7,902 nucleotides of DNA from an uncultured Collinsella sp. (GTDB lineage: Bacteria; Actinomycetota; Coriobacteriia; Coriobacteriales; Coriobacteriaceae): contig CAUAJB010000076.1 of the NCBI GenBank assembly GCA_958429225.1, positions 1 through 7,902 of the forward strand, in the 5' to 3' direction. Shown here in pieces: positions 5,883-7,902 of the stretch. A program made the position numbers and the translations under genes. Numbering within the stretch: the first letter of the stretch is position 1; every line of letters starts with the position of its first letter. The notes under the pieces were generated by a model. The model made no database searches and was not told where the DNA came from. It worked only from the letters and a program-made list of their open reading frames with translations.

Positions 5883-6755
5883 CTACTCGGAAAGCTCGAA
5901 GCCGTACTTAGCCCAAATCTTCTGAGCCTTCTTGTTGGTCAGACAGAAGTCGATAAATGCCTTGGCCTCGTCGGCGTGCTCGGAGCTCTCGGCAACGGCA
6001 CCCGGGTACACGATGGGTTTGTGCGAATCCTCGGGGCACACGAAGGCTTCCTCGATGCCGTCGTAGCGGAAGATATCGGAGCTGTAGACAAAACCGGCCA
6101 CGCAGTCGCCTGTAGAGACGTAAGACGCAGCGGTGCCGACCTTATCGGCCAGGGCCACCTTGTCGGCGATCTCGGGAGCATACTCGCCGTCGTCACCCTC
6201 GGTGCCGGTGTAGAGGCCCACGGAGGCCAGGGCCTGGTTGGCATACTTGCCAGCGGGAACGGTCTTGGCGTCGCCAACGGCGATCTTGCCGTCCAGATTC
6301 GCGACGTCGGCGATAGCCTCGACCTTGGTGTCGGAGTCCTCGGCGCGAATGATCACGAGGTCGTTGACGAACATGTCCTCACGGGTGTCGGCGTCGACGA
6401 GCTCGGCAGCCTCGGCGTCGTCCATGGTGCCCTGGGAAGCGGTGATGAGCACGTCGACCGTGGCGCCGGCACGCATCTGCTCGACGAGGTCGCCGGAGGC
6501 CTTAAACTGCGTGTCGGCAAACGTGGTGCCGGTCTGCTCGGTGTAAAGCTCCTGGACCTCGGGCAGAGCCTTCTCGAGCGAGTTGGCAGCAAAGACTTGC
6601 AGCCCAACAGCCTTCTTGGACGAAATCTTGGCGGAGCCGGCATCGGAGCCGGTCGACTCAGACTCCTTATTGCCGGAACAGCCGGCAAGCCCAAGGCCGG
6701 CAGCGGCGACAGCAGAAAGCGAGACGAATCCGCGGCGAGAAACCATATCGAACAT
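5883..6755 (-). CDS. modA: molybdate-binding lipoprotein of the ABC importer
   Basis: A 290-residue substrate-binding protein that captures molybdate (and usually tungstate) outside the membrane and hands it to ModB. The N terminus is a lipoprotein signal with a twin-arginine motif, SRRGF (6-10), and lipobox LAGC with C26 as the lipidated residue, so Tat-dependent export is likely. Family features follow: VFAANSLEKAL (54-64), KASGDLVEQM (85-94), DVLITAS (101-107), the diagnostic GDAKTVPAGKYA (161-172) and GFVYSSDI (221-228). These are the regions that supply the oxyanion-binding loops in ModA. The ATG at 6753-6755 has AAGGG six bases upstream; an in-frame TTG two codons earlier overlaps the spacer and is less likely. 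It is the first gene of modABC and has its own promoter. Confidence 0.93.
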   Translation of the reverse strand: MFDMVSRRGFVSLSAVAAAGLGLAGCSGNKESESTGSDAGSAKISSKKAVGLQVFAANSLEKALPEVQELYTEQTGTTFADTQFKASGDLVEQMRAGATVDVLITASQGTMDDAEAAELVDADTREDMFVNDLVIIRAEDSDTKVEAIADVANLDGKIAVGDAKTVPAGKYANQALASVGLYTGTEGDDGEYAPEIADKVALADKVGTAASYVSTGDCVAGFVYSSDIFRYDGIEEAFVCPEDSHKPIVYPGAVAESSEHADEAKAFIDFCLTNKKAQKIWAKYGFELSE

Positions 6756-6815
6756 GCTCAACCCTTTCGAAGGCTACGCCCGGGCGTCCCGCCGCGAGCT
6801 TTATTCTGTTAATAG

Positions 6816-6852
6816 ATTATACTTTCACGCGAATAATGTTTATGATAAATAT
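6816..6852 (-). promoter_or_regulatory. modABC promoter with dyad over the -35 region
   Basis: A perfect TATAAT lies on the minus strand at 6816-6821, about 60 nt before the modA start. At 16-18 nt spacing no hexamer matches TTGACA in more than two positions. Precisely there sits a near-perfect dyad, 6836-6852 (ATGTTTATGATAAATAT, core TTTAT-G-ATAAA at 6839-6849). A good -10, a poor -35 and a dyad over it suggest control by a dimeric regulator, perhaps molybdate-responsive. The sequence does not resemble the classical ModE site closely enough to name it. Confidence 0.6.
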
Positions 6853-6910
6853 CCCTCGCCTGGTAATTTTCTTTTACCAATAACCACGAGACGGCCCGCA
6901 CTGTCGCTGC

Positions 6911-6947
6911 ATAAGAAAGGCAGAGCGACTCGCAAGGTCGCTCCGCC
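6911..6947 (-). terminator. intrinsic terminator downstream of mogA
   Basis: On the minus strand, 13 nt after the mogA stop, an 11-bp stem (6937-6947 with 6919-6929, one G-U pair, loop of 7) is followed by TTTCTTATG. It separates the moeA-mogA transcript from modABC, which has its own promoter downstream. The T tract is short, so read-through is possible. Confidence 0.6.
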
Positions 6948-6960
6948 GCAGGTAGCGCGC

Positions 6961-7440
6961 TTATTTGGCGTGCCCGCCGCCCGCCGTCATTTGGGCCGCG
7001 TGCTCCAGCTGATCGCTCACGGCCTCCCAGCTTTCGCGGGCCGCTTTCGTGGATCCCGGAAAGTTGATGACAAGCGTATACCCACGCTGCATGCACACGG
7101 CGCGCGAGAGCATAGCGCGGCGCGTCTTGGTCATGGAGTACGCACGGATTGCCTCTGCAATACCCGGCACATCGCGGTCGCAGATGGCACGCGTCGCCTC
7201 GGGCGTCACATCGCGCATCGAAAGCCCCGTGCCGCCGCAGGTGAGCACGACATTGGCGTGGCACTCATCGGCGGCTTCCACAATGGCATCACCGATCTCG
7301 CTGGCGTCGTCGCGCACGACCACATGTGAGGCGACCGTCCATCCCTGCGCCTCGATAAGTTCCTCGAGCGCGGCACCCGCCTCGTCCTGCGCAAGATCGC
7401 GCGTATCCGAGCACGTCACGATCGAAATCTTCAACTCCAT
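6961..7440 (-). CDS. mogA: MogA/MoaB-family molybdopterin adenylyltransferase
   Basis: A 159-residue cytoplasmic protein of the MogA/MoaB/gephyrin-G family. It activates molybdopterin by adenylylation, after which MoeA inserts molybdenum. The family signature TCGGTGLSMRDVTPEAT (67-83) is intact, including D77 in the position of the catalytic aspartate. The second conserved block, FPGSTKAARESWEAV (127-141), is also present. The length matches the short MoaB-type members. The ATG at 7438-7440 has AGGAGG six bases upstream, overlapping the stop of moeA, so the two are coupled; the frame is open further upstream into moeA, but no other start has such a site. The gene may be labelled mogA or moaB; the reaction is expected to be the same. 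Its neighbours moeA and modABC support a molybdenum (or tungsten) cofactor role. Confidence 0.9.
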   Translation of the reverse strand: MELKISIVTCSDTRDLAQDEAGAALEELIEAQGWTVASHVVVRDDASEIGDAIVEAADECHANVVLTCGGTGLSMRDVTPEATRAICDRDVPGIAEAIRAYSMTKTRRAMLSRAVCMQRGYTLVINFPGSTKAARESWEAVSDQLEHAAQMTAGGGHAK

Positions 7441-7450
7441 AGCGTTCCTC

Positions 7451-7902
7451 CTATAGCACCGTTCCCTCGGGCAGGTCGACGCGCACAACGTCCACGACAT
7501 CTCCCGCCTTGAGCTCGCACGGTCCTTCGTCAATGTACAGCAGGCAGTTCGCACGCTGCATAGTTCCAAGCAGCGCCGAATTCTGCGTCTTAGCCTCGGT
7601 CACCAGCAGCTCACCGGTCTCGGGGTCGCGCAAAACCGTCGCGCGATCGAAGAAGCGGCGATGCTGTCGTTTTTTCACGCTATGCGTGAGCGTCGCCTGC
7701 TGCACGGGACGCATGCCTTCGGCAAATCCGCGCAACTTGCGAATCGCCGGGCGGGCGAGCATCTCAAAGCCCACATACGCCGCTGCGGGATTGCCCGAAA
7801 GCCCCAAATACGGCTTACCCCCAAGCAAGCCAAACGTAATGGCCTTGCCCGGACGCATCGAGATGCGATCGAACAGCACCTCGCCCTCGCGCCGGACGAG
7901 CG
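7451..7902 (-). CDS. moeA: molybdopterin molybdenumtransferase, C-terminal part
   Basis: The last 150 codons are visible; the start lies beyond the right edge. MoeA inserts molybdate into adenylylated molybdopterin to complete the cofactor. The visible part starts at the end of the catalytic MogA-like domain, with MRPGKAITFGLLGGKPYLGL and SGNPAAAYVGFEMLARPAIR, matching the family pattern in which a GNP turn follows the PGKP loop. The final 75 residues form the beta-barrel domain IV, with the usual LLYIDEGPCELKAGDVVDV near the end. Common members have GLPGNP; here it is GLSGNP. The stop TAG at 7451-7453 is 10 nt before the mogA start. Assignment is firm for the family; whether it serves molybdenum or tungsten cannot be told. 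Confidence 0.9.
   Translation of the reverse strand, partial: LVRREGEVLFDRISMRPGKAITFGLLGGKPYLGLSGNPAAAYVGFEMLARPAIRKLRGFAEGMRPVQQATLTHSVKKRQHRRFFDRATVLRDPETGELLVTEAKTQNSALLGTMQRANCLLYIDEGPCELKAGDVVDVVRVDLPEGTVL

Noticed and set aside
5844..6812. Plus-strand open frame of over 300 codons opposite modA
   Set aside because: Antisense shadow of modA, with no recognisable motif and low-complexity composition.
6756..6960. Moco riboswitch or ModE box upstream of modA
   Set aside because: The stretch holds a terminator, a promoter and one dyad; the leader after the promoter is only about 50 nt, too short for the Moco RNA, and the dyad does not match the ModE consensus well.
1..7902. CRISPR array, tRNA/rRNA, transposase or other mobile gene
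   Set aside because: No regularly spaced direct repeats, no RNA gene signatures and no transposase or integrase motifs were seen; the two hairpin elements are the only dispersed-repeat candidates.

Overview
This is a GC-rich window (around 60% by eye). Every convincing gene lies on the minus strand, so the biology reads from right to left. Gene content, protein style and the mix of GTG/ATG starts fit an anaerobic gut actinobacterium of the Coriobacteriia, Collinsella-like. That assignment is inference from gene families, not from a marker gene.

Right part (7902 to 3250): molybdenum uptake and cofactor use. It opens with the C-terminal part of MoeA (cut by the window edge). MogA/MoaB-type molybdopterin adenylyltransferase follows 10 nt later, with its Shine-Dalgarno overlapping the moeA stop. 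After a probable terminator, a separate promoter with a perfect TATAAT -10 and a dyad over a poor -35 drives modA-modB-modC, a molybdate/tungstate ABC importer. ModA is a lipoprotein with a twin-arginine motif. ModB is about twice normal size: a signal peptide and roughly 190 extra extracytoplasmic residues precede the permease. ModC has all ATPase motifs and a C-terminal region. A GC-rich hairpin with a T-rich tail closes the operon.

Middle (3297 to 2870): a 428-bp intergenic region packed with signals for the next operon. These are a minus-strand promoter with an 8-bp dyad around it, a possible 22-codon leader ORF with a very good Shine-Dalgarno, an 8-bp hairpin over the end of that ORF, and a long-range stem that would bury the start region of the first dehydratase gene.

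Left part (2869 to 1): two paralogous subunits of the 2-hydroxyacyl-CoA dehydratase family (HgdA/HgdB, FldB/FldC, HadB/HadC type), then the first 36 codons of their ATP-dependent activator (HgdC/HadI/BadF family). Such enzymes dehydrate an (R)-2-hydroxyacyl-CoA to the enoyl-CoA in amino-acid fermentation, after one high-energy electron arrives from the activator. The substrate cannot be read from this window, and no CoA-transferase is visible.

Between subunit 1 and subunit 2, and again between subunit 2 and the activator, lie two related hairpin elements of about 105 bp. They share core sequence, but their stems differ by compensating changes. These elements and the leader of the dehydratase operon are the least ordinary parts of the window.
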